Origin: Dyadobacter psychrotolerans
GTDB lineage: Bacteria > Bacteroidota > Bacteroidia > Cytophagales > Spirosomataceae
Direction: 5' to 3'
NCBI RefSeq assembly: GCF_004349265.1
Contig: NZ_SMFL01000025.1
Span: 1 to 50,811, forward strand
DNA: 50,811 nucleotides
This document shows positions 7,386 to 15,365 of the stretch, piece after piece. The notes under the pieces are model-generated. The model searched no databases. It was not told the origin of the DNA and saw only the letters and a list, made by a program, of their open reading frames with translations. The translations under genes were made by a program, and so were the position numbers. How positions within the stretch are numbered: position 1 is the stretch's first letter; each line of letters starts with the position of its first letter.

Positions 7386-8276
7386 ATGAACCTACATTCA
7401 AATTTACAGTACCCCTTATTCAAATACCTGTCAGAGGAATTCGCAGGTAGCTTTTACCAGAATGAGCTCACCTGTCTGAACAGGATGCTGATTCTTTACC
7501 ATAATCGGTATGTATTCTCGATTTATGATGATACCGAAAATTACCTGGATGATTATGAAAGGTATCTGGGAAAACCCCTGAACCTCTGGTATCTAACAGC
7601 TTTCAAAAGAGAGCGGATCGAGATGGTGAGGAAAAGAATGTATTTTCTTCTTAAAAATAACCGCCAGATCTTTGATCAGCTTCTGGCCCGAAAGGATTAC
7701 AGCTCCTGGGAAGCCAAAAAGCAGACAATTCTTGAAATTTACAGATGGCTTGAAGCATTACCATCCGGAATCCAGCCGCCCTCAGATATCGATTTCAACC
7801 AATGGAAGTTGGAGTTAGAAACGGCAATGGCCCCTTTTCTATCAGCATCAACTCAGCCAATGCCTGTAAAATCTTCGAAAAAGTCTGCGTATGAACATTT
7901 CTGTCAGGTACTTTCCGGTGCAGACCAGAGAGAGAAGCGGCAAAAATTCGAGCGGTTGATTTCAGTTCTAACGCGGGAACAGTGGATCGCTCCAACAGAT
8001 AACGATGGCATTTACAGATTCCGAAATACCGGCAGAGGCGCAAGGCTTCAACTAGCAGCTTTGTATTATGTGCTCAACAAACAAGGGCATATTGCCCAGG
8101 AGCTCATGGCTACACAAATTGCAGCGCTCTTTGGCAGCTGGCTTTCCCATCATATTTCAAAAGACTCATTTGTCAAGGCGTTCCAACCCGAGCAGCAGGA
8201 CGCTTTTAATTGCAGTGTCCGCCAGCCGCGATACAAATATGTCCAGGATTGTAAGTTGCTGATTCGGGATTTATAG
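7386..8276 (+). CDS. Conserved hypothetical protein of Bacteroidota mobile elements
   Basis: Encodes 296 residues; the ATG at 7386 (MNLHSNLQY) is chosen over an upstream TTG. It is a soluble, helix-rich, charged protein without signal peptide. No catalytic motif is recognised; the second half (about residues 165-270) has a helix-rich segment ending in HHISKDSFVKAF. It stands alone: a strong terminator follows it before the excisionase-like gene. Proteins of this size often sit at the head of mobilisation modules in Bacteroidota, so a role in control or maintenance of the element is plausible but not demonstrated. Confidence 0.7.
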   Translation: MNLHSNLQYPLFKYLSEEFAGSFYQNELTCLNRMLILYHNRYVFSIYDDTENYLDDYERYLGKPLNLWYLTAFKRERIEMVRKRMYFLLKNNRQIFDQLLARKDYSSWEAKKQTILEIYRWLEALPSGIQPPSDIDFNQWKLELETAMAPFLSASTQPMPVKSSKKSAYEHFCQVLSGADQREKRQKFERLISVLTREQWIAPTDNDGIYRFRNTGRGARLQLAALYYVLNKQGHIAQELMATQIAALFGSWLSHHISKDSFVKAFQPEQQDAFNCSVRQPRYKYVQDCKLLIRDL

Positions 8277-8315
8277 TGCCGATCCGGGCCTGAAATTTCA
8301 CTTTTATGTTCTTTT

Positions 8316-8345
8316 CATTCCCGCCGGAATCGCGGGAATGTTTTT
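8316..8345 (+). terminator. Strong rho-independent terminator
   Basis: CATTCCCGC and GCGGGAATG form a perfect 9-bp stem with a 7-nt loop, followed by TTTTT. It ends the monocistronic gene at 7386-8276 and separates it from the mobilisation operon starting at 8398. Confidence 0.85.
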
Positions 8346-8397
8346 GCCATTTGCCCGGATCAACTTTGCAGCATGTTCTACTTAAACGAGCTGCAAT

Positions 8398-8697
8398 ATG
8401 ATAAACGGACAAACCAAAGTTTCTGATCTGACAGTCGCTGATTTGGAAACAATTTTAACCAGGGGCACCTCGCCGGACACCGGACAACACACCGCCACGC
8501 TTCTGGACACCCGCCAGGCGCGCGTCTTCCTGAGCGGGATTTCAAAGCATGCGCTTTACTACCAATGCGCCCACAACAGAATCCCGCACATCCGTCAGGG
8601 TGGACGGCTGTATTTTTTTAAAGACGACCTGCTGCAGTGGAAAATACAGAATGGCTGGCAGGATGTGTTATTCTCATCGCAAAATCAGCCGGTATGA
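8398..8697 (+). CDS. Excisionase-like helix-turn-helix protein
   Basis: A 99-residue protein whose second half (about residues 40-85) is a MerR/excisionase-type winged helix: ISKHALYYQCAHNRIPHIRQ followed by GGRLYFFKDDLLQW. This signature is used by recombination directionality factors and by small plasmid regulators. It is the first gene of a tightly coupled run; its stop overlaps the next start as ATGA. In this element it could control excision by the serine recombinase 19 kb away, or regulate the mobilisation genes. Confidence 0.8.
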   Translation: MINGQTKVSDLTVADLETILTRGTSPDTGQHTATLLDTRQARVFLSGISKHALYYQCAHNRIPHIRQGGRLYFFKDDLLQWKIQNGWQDVLFSSQNQPV

Positions 8698-9032
8698 AAG
8701 CAAGCAAAGAGCAGCTCGTCCGGCTTTTAGAAAGCAGGGATGTCAGAAGACGAAGGAAGCTATACGAGTATTACGAACACTATTTTCAGCAGCAGCACTC
8801 CGCCCGGTTTACCATCGAGCTGATCAATGCAGATCTTGGCTTTGCATTGGTAAACCGTCAGGATGTCAAATACATCCGGGCCCATTGTCATTTGTGGAAA
8901 ACGGCTCCGCCAGAAACTGCTGAAACAAAGCAGCACACGGTAGAAAAGAAAAGCTTAAAGAAAGAAATCTGGACAAACCAGGAAGAATTAAAAAATCCAA
9001 TTTTTACAGGATCTAAACTTGACTCATTATGA
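8694..9032 (+). CDS. Hypothetical protein of the mobilisation operon
   Basis: Encodes 112 residues from the ATG at 8694 (MKASKEQLVRLLESRD), which overlaps the preceding stop as ATGA; its own stop overlaps the next start in the same way. The N-terminal half is helical and rich in Arg and Tyr (RRRRKLYEYYEHYFQQ), the middle resembles a short winged-helix unit with NRQDVKYIRAHCHLW, and the tail is Lys-rich. Position between an excisionase-like gene and a ParA-like gene suggests a DNA-binding accessory role. Function is unknown. Confidence 0.7.
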   Translation: MKASKEQLVRLLESRDVRRRRKLYEYYEHYFQQQHSARFTIELINADLGFALVNRQDVKYIRAHCHLWKTAPPETAETKQHTVEKKSLKKEIWTNQEELKNPIFTGSKLDSL

Positions 9033-9730
9033 AAAAGCTACATTTTATTGCCCAGTCAAAAGGTGGCGTTGGTAAATCACTTCTGATGTATCTGATGGCC
9101 CTAAAAAACCATCACAAAGAAAATTGTTTATTTGTAGACATGGATGCCTCGACGTTTACCAGTAGGCGTCAGCTGAGTTTTGTAGATGAAGACAAGCTTG
9201 ATACAGTAAGTCTTTTGAACGAAAGAGCAGCCATTCAGCGCGACAATCTTTTTGTTTATTTGGATAAGCTATCCCGGAGCCGTTATCAAGAAATATACAT
9301 TGATCTGGGTGCACCGGAAAGTGAGCAGCTTCCTGCATTGATTGAATTTGATGAGGTGCAATTGCCGCTACGGGAATTTGCCGACGACATGGACATCGAA
9401 TTTCACATTGTCATCGGCGGCGCAGGTGCCTATAACGCCTCGGTTGAATATCTGCTTAAAATGGTAAAAGTTGTCAAAGATGACTTTAAGATTACGGTAT
9501 GGGAAAGTGTTACCGGATTTCGTAAGTTCCCTGAGCTGGCGAAGGAACTCGCAGAGAACTGCGAGAACATGGGCCTCACTTTTCGGAGATTTGGTGACTT
9601 TGAACCGGAGACATACGTTGGTACTGAGATACTCTCGGGAGTAAGCAAAGGACTAGCCCTGGAAGATTATGACCGAGGTCCAAGAAAAAGACTGATAAGA
9701 GAACTTAATATCAACTTTCAATATGATTGA
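9029..9730 (+). CDS. ParA/MinD-family ATPase
   Basis: The 233-residue protein begins with a deviant Walker A motif, SKGGVGKS at residues 10-17 including the signature Lys11, followed by LFVDMDAS as the A' motif. YIDLGAPES is in the Walker B position. It is close in length to small ParA proteins. Such ATPases use DNA- and ATP-dependent dynamics to position plasmids, relaxosomes or other cargo. It is embedded in the mob operon with ATGA overlap at the start and an 8-bp overlap with the membrane-protein gene downstream, so it may help partition or mobilise the element. No ParB-like partner is evident in this window; the 177-residue membrane protein is a candidate partner. Confidence 0.8.
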   Translation: MKKLHFIAQSKGGVGKSLLMYLMALKNHHKENCLFVDMDASTFTSRRQLSFVDEDKLDTVSLLNERAAIQRDNLFVYLDKLSRSRYQEIYIDLGAPESEQLPALIEFDEVQLPLREFADDMDIEFHIVIGGAGAYNASVEYLLKMVKVVKDDFKITVWESVTGFRKFPELAKELAENCENMGLTFRRFGDFEPETYVGTEILSGVSKGLALEDYDRGPRKRLIRELNINFQYD

Positions 9731-10256
9731 TCAGACTCCACTGCAGCAGAAAGAGTTGCTGCTTATCAAGGCAGATTACCTGGCCCGCTACGGCATGGAG
9801 ATGGATGACTGGACGGCGATCACGATGCTGGACAACCAGGTGCAGTTTGATAAAATGAATATGCAGCTGCTGGCAAACCTGAGAGAGAACAAACGGCTCA
9901 GTGAAACTTTCAAAGGTTCGATCAAACAGATTCACTTCAGCTCAAAACCGGAAGCTTTTCGCTACGCTTTTGGGCGGAGTCTTCCGTACGCTGTCTGCGC
10001 GTTGATCCTGGGTATTTTCTTTTACGTTTACATGAGTACGTACAAAGATTATGAAAATCTGAAAGACACTGTCCGCAGCTACCGTAATGTCACCAGCTAT
10101 GAATACCTGATCAGTCAGGGGGAATTGACAAAGGATGACGGGGTTGTTTACCTAATCTTAAAGCCGGTCAAAAAGGGCAAGCACATCTTCGGGCAGACCT
10201 ACGAGTTTGACGAAAGGCAAAAAGTGGTCAAAGTGCCCCTCAAACGGCTACAATGA
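9723..10256 (+). CDS. Single-pass membrane protein of the mobilisation operon
   Basis: A 177-residue protein with one strong transmembrane segment at about residues 86-107 (LPYAVCALILGIFFYVYM). About 85 charged residues precede it and a C-terminal soluble part of about 70 residues follows. There is no signal peptide. The start overlaps the ParA-like gene by 8 bp, implying coupled translation. It could anchor the ParA-like protein or the relaxosome at the membrane; that is inference from position. No homologous family is recognised. Confidence 0.75.
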   Translation: MIDQTPLQQKELLLIKADYLARYGMEMDDWTAITMLDNQVQFDKMNMQLLANLRENKRLSETFKGSIKQIHFSSKPEAFRYAFGRSLPYAVCALILGIFFYVYMSTYKDYENLKDTVRSYRNVTSYEYLISQGELTKDDGVVYLILKPVKKGKHIFGQTYEFDERQKVVKVPLKRLQ

Positions 10257-10419
10257 TCCAAAACCTTTCCTGTTGATCTCAAATAGTCCAAAAATTAAGC
10301 ACAAGCACGTCAAGGCAGGCAACAATAAGCAAAAGTCAGCCCGAAAGGGCAATCATAAGAGCCATTTTAGAAACATTTCAGCTTCAATAGATCATAGGCG
10401 TTGGCTTCCCCAAATCAAG

Positions 10420-10500
10420 CTATCGCCGGTACGCCGTAAAAACGGCGACCGGCGGAAGCTTGCAAGGGGCAGAGCCCCCTTGACCCCCAGCTATTCGCCT
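10420..10500. other. Candidate origin of transfer (oriT) with two hairpins
   Basis: The 292-bp gap before the mob genes holds two adjacent GC-rich inverted repeats. The first has arms GCCGGTaCGCCGT (10425-10437, one bulged A) and ACGGCGACCGGC (10442-10453) around AAAA. The second has arms CAAGGGGC (10463-10470) and GCCCCCTTG (10474-10482) around AGA. Such a structured stretch directly upstream of mobC-relaxase genes is the usual location of oriT in Bacteroidota mobilisable elements. The nick site is not defined. A frame across 10207-10512 is open but is not coding. Confidence 0.55.
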
Positions 10501-10548
10501 TTGGGCTCATAGCTCATTGTTTTAGACCACTTAAAAATTTTCAAGATT

Positions 10549-11211
10549 ATGGAAAAGAAACCAAAAGGCAGACCAGCCAAAAATGAAAAGATTGTCAGAA
10601 GATCCCATTTTTCTATATGGGCGACCAAAGAAGAAAAGGAGCTGTTGAACCAGCACATTGAAAGAAGCGGGCTTTCAGCCAGCCAGTATTTTTTAACGCT
10701 CGCACTGAACAGCCCGATCAAAAGACCACAGAAAAAATCACTTCCGGCAAGGACTGCCGAAACGATCCTGATCCTTGAAAAGCTTAGCGGAATTCTTTCG
10801 CTGGCCGTGCTTAAAACAAGAGATGTGGATATGCTCTCGCAGCGCTGGCAGGACAGCAGTAAAAATGTACGGATGCTATCCGAGCTGATTACCAAATGGG
10901 TGTTTGAAGATTTTGAGATCTGGACGATCAGAAAGAGCCTGTCAGATATCGAGCAGTGGATGCAGCAGCTTGAAATGTATCTTGGAAAGGTGCTACCGGA
11001 AAGTGAAAACAAAGCCAGTGTACTGGAAAAGACAGCCGATATTTTAAAAATAAGCAAAGAGCTTCTGGAAAAATACGAAGGCTATTATCTGACGGAAGAA
11101 GCTGTCCATGCAGTGAACGCTTGGAAACATACTAGTCTGGAAAATCCTCAGTTGGTGCATGAAGCGGTTAATCAGTCGATGCAGGAACTATTAAAAAACA
11201 GACAGTCATGA
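10549..11211 (+). CDS. MobC-like mobilisation accessory protein
   Basis: The 220-residue protein starts with a basic KKPKGRPAKNEK tail. A ribbon-helix-helix-like segment follows (VRRSHFSIWATKEEKELLNQHIERSGLSASQYF), as in MobC/MbpB relaxosome proteins that bind oriT and recruit the relaxase. The remaining 140 residues are helical with heptad-like leucines. It lies directly after the oriT candidate, and its stop overlaps the relaxase start as ATGA, so the two are made together. Confidence 0.8.
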   Translation: MEKKPKGRPAKNEKIVRRSHFSIWATKEEKELLNQHIERSGLSASQYFLTLALNSPIKRPQKKSLPARTAETILILEKLSGILSLAVLKTRDVDMLSQRWQDSSKNVRMLSELITKWVFEDFEIWTIRKSLSDIEQWMQQLEMYLGKVLPESENKASVLEKTADILKISKELLEKYEGYYLTEEAVHAVNAWKHTSLENPQLVHEAVNQSMQELLKNRQS

Positions 11212-12050
11212 TCGGAAACGTAAACCTGGGCAATTACCCCAAAGAGCTGCTTTATTACTGCTACTATGACAAACTTCTGACACCGGAGCAGCGCAAGCAA
11301 CTAGGTCCGGATGATGTTCGGGGCGAAATCCTTTATATTCAGAATCTATCACTTGAAAAGCTGCCGGACGGTCGTTACAATATGGATAGTCTGACAAGGC
11401 AGTTTCTGGGTAACCGGGATAAAAATAAAAAGCTCAACAAGTTCGTATGGCACCAGTCATTCAGTTTTCCGCCTGGCGAAAAACCGACGGTTGATCAGAT
11501 CAGGGAAATCTCCGTCGCATTTGCCAAAGATTTCGGTTTTGAAAACAATCAGCTGATTGTTTTCAGGCATCTGGATAAGGCGCATGAGCACATCCATGTC
11601 GCTGCAAACAGGATCAATTACAACGGTAAAAACACGGCAGACCATTTTAACAATTATGCCAGGACGGGCAAATTTTGCCGGAGGATGGAGATGAAACTTG
11701 GGCTTCAAATCACCCCTGAAATGTATCTGACCGATCCTGAAAGGCAAAAGCAACACCATGCTAACAAAGCGATCTTGAAACTGAAGGAGCTCATCGATCA
11801 TAATTTGAGGGAAGTCCGCTCATTGCAGGAGTTGAAAGAAAAACTTCGACAGCAGAATTACCAAACCTATCTGGGTCGTGGTATTGCCTTTGTCAATACT
11901 AAGAACGGAACGAAGATTAAGGGTTCCGAGATCGGAAGAGATTATTCGTTGAGCGGTCTGGAAAAACGATTGGGTGTAGCGGTGCAACCAGATTTAAATC
12001 AGAAACAGGAAAAGAATTTACGGAGAAGAAAAGGTCTCAGTGTTGGATGA
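11208..12050 (+). CDS. Relaxase/mobilisation nuclease
   Basis: The 280-residue protein has the relaxase three-histidine metal motif H126-E-H128-I-H130 within a VFRHLDKAHEHIHVAANRI stretch, typical of the MobA/VirD2-like family found in Bacteroidota mobilisable elements. A candidate catalytic tyrosine lies near the N-terminus (YYCYYDKLL, residues 16-24). At 280 residues it is short compared with many relaxases and has no helicase domain. It would nick oriT and lead strand transfer using a conjugation apparatus supplied in trans, since no type IV secretion genes are in the window. The basic end (KNLRRRKG) fits DNA binding. Confidence 0.85.
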   Translation: MIGNVNLGNYPKELLYYCYYDKLLTPEQRKQLGPDDVRGEILYIQNLSLEKLPDGRYNMDSLTRQFLGNRDKNKKLNKFVWHQSFSFPPGEKPTVDQIREISVAFAKDFGFENNQLIVFRHLDKAHEHIHVAANRINYNGKNTADHFNNYARTGKFCRRMEMKLGLQITPEMYLTDPERQKQHHANKAILKLKELIDHNLREVRSLQELKEKLRQQNYQTYLGRGIAFVNTKNGTKIKGSEIGRDYSLSGLEKRLGVAVQPDLNQKQEKNLRRRKGLSVG

Positions 12051-12168
12051 CCAACCGGGAATCAGATTGCCTTGCGAGCTACGAATGAAGAGAGTGTTGA
12101 TAGATTTTATAGAACATTCACATTCAGGTAATTTTACATGAATTGTAAATAGCTTCAAGCCAAATAAA

Positions 12169-12511
12169 ATGAAAGTTAAACCGATAATTTATTCTTACCA
12201 AAGTATAACTCACCGGAGAAAAAAAACTGTTAAATCGAAGACAGCACCAACGGGATACATCTATGCTAGCGGTAACGTTGTGTTTCCCTGAGCCACACTT
12301 GAAGAACCGGGAATCGAAGCGGAATCAGCGCAATTTAAAATCGGAACACAGGAAGGAAAGAGAAAGATTAAGTCTCTATATTTAGTTCCATGTGATGATC
12401 AGCAAGACAGTTTTATCACTGGAAAAAAGTGGAAGAGGTAGCGTGATTCCGTTAGGTGGTATCTTGAAAAAAGGCGGTATTGATTTTGAAAGCGCCAAGC
12501 ATACTTCGTAG
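12169..12511 (+). pseudogene. Broken small gene with a nonsense codon and a frameshift
   Basis: From ATG 12169 the frame runs 40 codons (ending GYIYASGNVVFP), hits TGA at 12289-12291, then continues with protein-like sequence (FKIGTQEGKRKIKSLYLVP). At the A-run near 12421-12427 the frame shifts by one base into SGRGSVIPLGGILKKGGIDF and ends at TAG 12509-12511. Read through both lesions, it gives a continuous protein of about 113 residues with a Lys-rich start. The family is not recognised. The flanking 12051-12168 and 12512-12680 contain nothing else recognisable. Confidence 0.6.
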
Positions 12512-12683
12512 TTAGTCTTTTTAATTATCGGGAGGTTATTTCCGGTTTTGAATTGCAGCTTATCAGTTCAGAGCGGAAGCCGCCCCACACTGGCAAGCCT
12601 AGCGGTTGCAAACGCAGAAAAGAAATCTCAGAGTAAGTAACTTTTGCCTAGGAGTGTCTATAATTCAGCGCTCCCGGGCATGC

Positions 12684-12726
12684 TTGCTGGCTCCGCCCGA
12701 TGCATATCTGGAATATGCACCAGCAA
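12684..12726. repeat. Nested inverted repeat with a one-sided bulge
   Basis: Outer arms TTGCTGG (12684-12690) and CCAGCAA (12720-12726) enclose inner arms TGCATAT (12701-12707) and ATATGCA (12713-12719) with a CTGGA loop. The left side carries a 10-nt insertion between the outer and inner arm. The lack of a T-tract argues against a simple terminator. It could be a recombination or protein-binding structure downstream of the transglutaminase gene. Confidence 0.45.
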
Positions 12727-12738
12727 TCAATCCTTGGA

Positions 12739-13847
12739 TTATCTTTTATAAAAATGGGATAGCCTGAACGGCTTTTTCGTAGAAAGGTACTTCCTCACAA
12801 ACTCATCCTCCTCACTAATAGATTTTTCTGTTTCAGAAATTTTGGTTTTTAGCTCAGCGATGTATCGTATGGCATCCGGCTCCTGTGACTTGATAGTTTC
12901 CAGTAACGCTGCACAAGACCGAACATCGGACTTTAATATATCCATAGTGCTGCTTAGCTGCGGATCAGACCACTGTGGCCTTCTGAACTGTTTGTTTTTA
13001 GCGGTGATATACATGTTGTACTGAATGATCACCGAGCTGAGGGAATTGTTAACTAATTTCAGATTCTCAGAGAGGGTATTATAAGATATATTTCGCTCTA
13101 GGTTTTTGGTATACTGCTCAATCAGCTTGTTTGTAATCCCCGCACTCTGTATGCGTGCAAGTCTTGATATAAGAGCCAGGTTTTCAGGTTTTGATATATC
13201 GGCTGTAATTGAATCCTGAAAATTATAATTATTGGACTTTACAGAGGTAAAGTCGTTGGCTTTGATCTGGTGGTTGGAAAGCGGTGGGTTTAACAACTGC
13301 CAGATAGGATCAAAAGGAATATGGGTAAGAATAAACTCCCGCGGTAGAACCTTATACCAAGTGTCGTTGAGGTCCTTGACAAACTGGAAATTACCATCAA
13401 CGGTGCCAGAAGACCATGTCGGATCATACAGATACCAGCCCTTCGAAGTTCTCACAGCATTCCATGCATGAGCCACCTTATCATTTATTTTCGTTGGGCC
13501 TTTTACATAGCCGGAAACGGTGTAAGATTCATAGCCAGCACGCCTGAGAAGCGCATTAAAAAGCTCAGCATAGTGCTCACAAACACCCTTACGCCTTCTA
13601 ATTGTCTCCAATACAACTGACTTTGATGACCAGTGAAGTTGATAACTGGGTTGAAGCATCTGAGCTTTTCCGTATCGTACTGTATCTCATCTGCCACATA
13701 GTCAAAGATCGACCTTATTGTGTTTGATTTATACTTGATAATGCTTAGTACAGAATCGAGCTCCGCTGTCTGGGCCGTGGACAGTAATGGGCATATCAGC
13801 AATGAAAATGCGTAAATGAATCTATTGATGTGCCTTAAAGGGATCAA
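12739..13847 (-). pseudogene. Secreted transglutaminase-like protein, frameshifted
   Basis: Two overlapping minus-strand frames make one gene. The first (13847 to about 13666) has a signal peptide ending in LLSTAQ and the start of the domain (IFDYVADEIQYDT). The second (from about 13665 to 12739) has the transglutaminase-like core: Cys in KGVCEHYAELFNALL, His in VAHAWNAV, Asp in YLYDPTW. Adding one A to the run of four A's (13666-13669, T on the plus strand) restores a single frame reading YDTEKAQMLQPSYQL. The remaining C-terminal 170 residues are helical. Such proteins are secreted or periplasmic peptidase-like enzymes. The shift may be a true mutation or a homopolymer sequencing error. Confidence 0.75.
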
Positions 13848-13866
13848 TGTAACCAGGATTTAATAG

Positions 13867-14304
13867 TTACGCTCTGTCTTTACCATTGTTGAGAAGCGTT
13901 TGAAGCAATTCGACTTTTTCCTTTTCTGATTGAAGCAGACGTTCATACAACTTCTTGTTTTCTTCAAGCGCTTCTACCCATTTGTCAACAGGATTAAAGT
14001 TGAGCGTACAATTGTTGTTGATCGAACCAGCATTATCGTGTAAAGTACTGGCAATAATGTTGATCGCGACTTCTTCACTGAAGTTTTTGATTGCATCAGA
14101 AGGAACCTTCAAAATCTCGGCTACCTGTTCAAGAATATCTTGCTCGATCTCCTCCTTTTGCTCCAAAAGTGAAATCCTTTTCTGACTCCATTCCTCACCC
14201 ATCTCAAAGGCAAGGCCTTCCTGTTTGATACCAAGCATTTCGCGGAAACGTTTGATATTTCTGCCATGATGTATTTTGCCGGATTTGTCACCTGTCATAT
14301 TCAT
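13867..14304 (-). CDS. XRE-family helix-turn-helix regulator
   Basis: About 145 residues, starting at MNMTGDKSGKIHHGRN. The N-terminal domain is an XRE-type helix-turn-helix: IHHGRNIKRFREMLGIKQEGLAFEMG with the recognition helix near EEWSQKRISLLE. The C-terminal tail is a predicted coiled coil (KWVEALEENKKLYERLLQSEKEKVELLQTLL), which may mediate dimerisation. It lies 19 bp upstream of the transglutaminase gene on the same strand and is divergent from the HEPN-helicase operon, so it may control either. Upstream in-frame starts at 14331 and 14298 are possible. Confidence 0.8.
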   Translation of the reverse strand: MNMTGDKSGKIHHGRNIKRFREMLGIKQEGLAFEMGEEWSQKRISLLEQKEEIEQDILEQVAEILKVPSDAIKNFSEEVAINIIASTLHDNAGSINNNCTLNFNPVDKWVEALEENKKLYERLLQSEKEKVELLQTLLNNGKDRA

Positions 14305-14477
14305 AATAGCAAGATAAGTGCTTTTGAGCAAATCTGCAAAATATTCCTCCTGATACCCTGTTTGGCATATTTTATCCTCGTCAGCTTCTAAAATAGAAAA
14401 TTCAGGAATGGTTTATACACCGGCCGCTTGTTTATTTCACTGCGTCTTTTATTGTGGATGGTAAAGTAAGGCGTGTT

Positions 14478-15353
14478 ATGGAGCTAGACGGTAAACTATT
14501 AAATGAAGTTCAGAAACAGGATCTTTCCCGCATTGTTGAGCTAATCAACCAGAAGTTTGCGGTCGAACACATCTTCCTGTTTGCTTTCGGTCAAACAGTA
14601 TCTGCGGCTTGCGGTTGTTTTACTGCCGACCATTCTTCGGATAAAAAATCCTATTGCCTGATGGTGACTACGCTTTTTATGCAATGCCAACAACATTCAA
14701 TGCAAGATTTTCTGAATAATCATCTCCCTGAAATGCAGGTAACGGTTTTATGCCATTCCAGCAAGAAAGTGTGTCAGCTGCTCGCCGAATCAAATCGTTT
14801 TTTTACACGCATATTTAAAAGTGGGCTACTGCTGTACACCACCGGTGGTTACAATTCCCTGTCATTTCAACCCGATAGCACCCCGGCCGCCGACTTTGAT
14901 GAGGCGCAGAAATACTTTGCCCATCACAGCTCGCTGGCCGAGGGGTTTCTAAGCTCGGCACGTGAACGGTTTTCAGGCCAGGATTACAAACTGACACTAT
15001 TTTTTCTACATCAGGCAACCGAACAGACAGCCATTGGATTGATCAGGGTCTGGATGGGATACCGGTTTAATATCCATCATCTTGGAAGATTACTTGAGCT
15101 CTGCTACTATTTCTCACCAAAGATCTCCGAGATCTTTGCCACCACTGAGCAGGATCAGATGCTGCTGCGAAAACTAAACCGCGCTTACATCGGTGTCCGC
15201 TACCGAAACGATTTTACAGTGACCGCCCAGCAGGCACAATTTCTCCTTTCGAAAACAGAAACCTTCGCTGGCCTGAGTGATTCGCTGTGTCTAGCTAAGC
15301 TGGCACTACTGCGAGATCAAGCCGAGATGGCCAACTTACGTATCACATTTTAA
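14478..15353 (+). CDS. Degenerate nucleotidyltransferase-HEPN fusion protein
   Basis: I start at ATG 14478 (MELDGKLLNEV); an in-frame GTG lies 24 bp upstream. Of 291 residues, the first 120 resemble a minimal nucleotidyltransferase fold (ELINQKFAVEHIFLFAFG) but lack the GSx10DxD active site. Residues about 145-265 form a HEPN domain: AEGFLSSARERFSGQDYKLTLFFLHQATEQTAIGLIRVWMGYRFNIHHLGRLLELC, then RYRND where an Rx4-6H-type motif would be; the histidine is not in the expected place. Separate MNT and HEPN proteins make toxin-antitoxin pairs; here they are fused and both sites look eroded, suggesting a sensor or adaptor. The gene is 12 bp upstream of a large SNF2 helicase. Confidence 0.7.
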   Translation: MELDGKLLNEVQKQDLSRIVELINQKFAVEHIFLFAFGQTVSAACGCFTADHSSDKKSYCLMVTTLFMQCQQHSMQDFLNNHLPEMQVTVLCHSSKKVCQLLAESNRFFTRIFKSGLLLYTTGGYNSLSFQPDSTPAADFDEAQKYFAHHSSLAEGFLSSARERFSGQDYKLTLFFLHQATEQTAIGLIRVWMGYRFNIHHLGRLLELCYYFSPKISEIFATTEQDQMLLRKLNRAYIGVRYRNDFTVTAQQAQFLLSKTETFAGLSDSLCLAKLALLRDQAEMANLRITF

Positions 15354-15365
15354 ACTCCTAACGCT

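Noticed and set aside
10207..10512. Open frame of 101 codons before the mob genes
   Set aside because: It starts inside the membrane-protein gene in another frame and runs through the hairpin-rich oriT candidate; composition is not protein-like.
12300..12330. Similarity of a short stretch (CGGGAATCGAA) to the tRNA-Leu T-arm, as a possible second att site
   Set aside because: Only 11 bases match, within the coding frame of the broken small gene (EPGIEA); too short to claim an attachment site.
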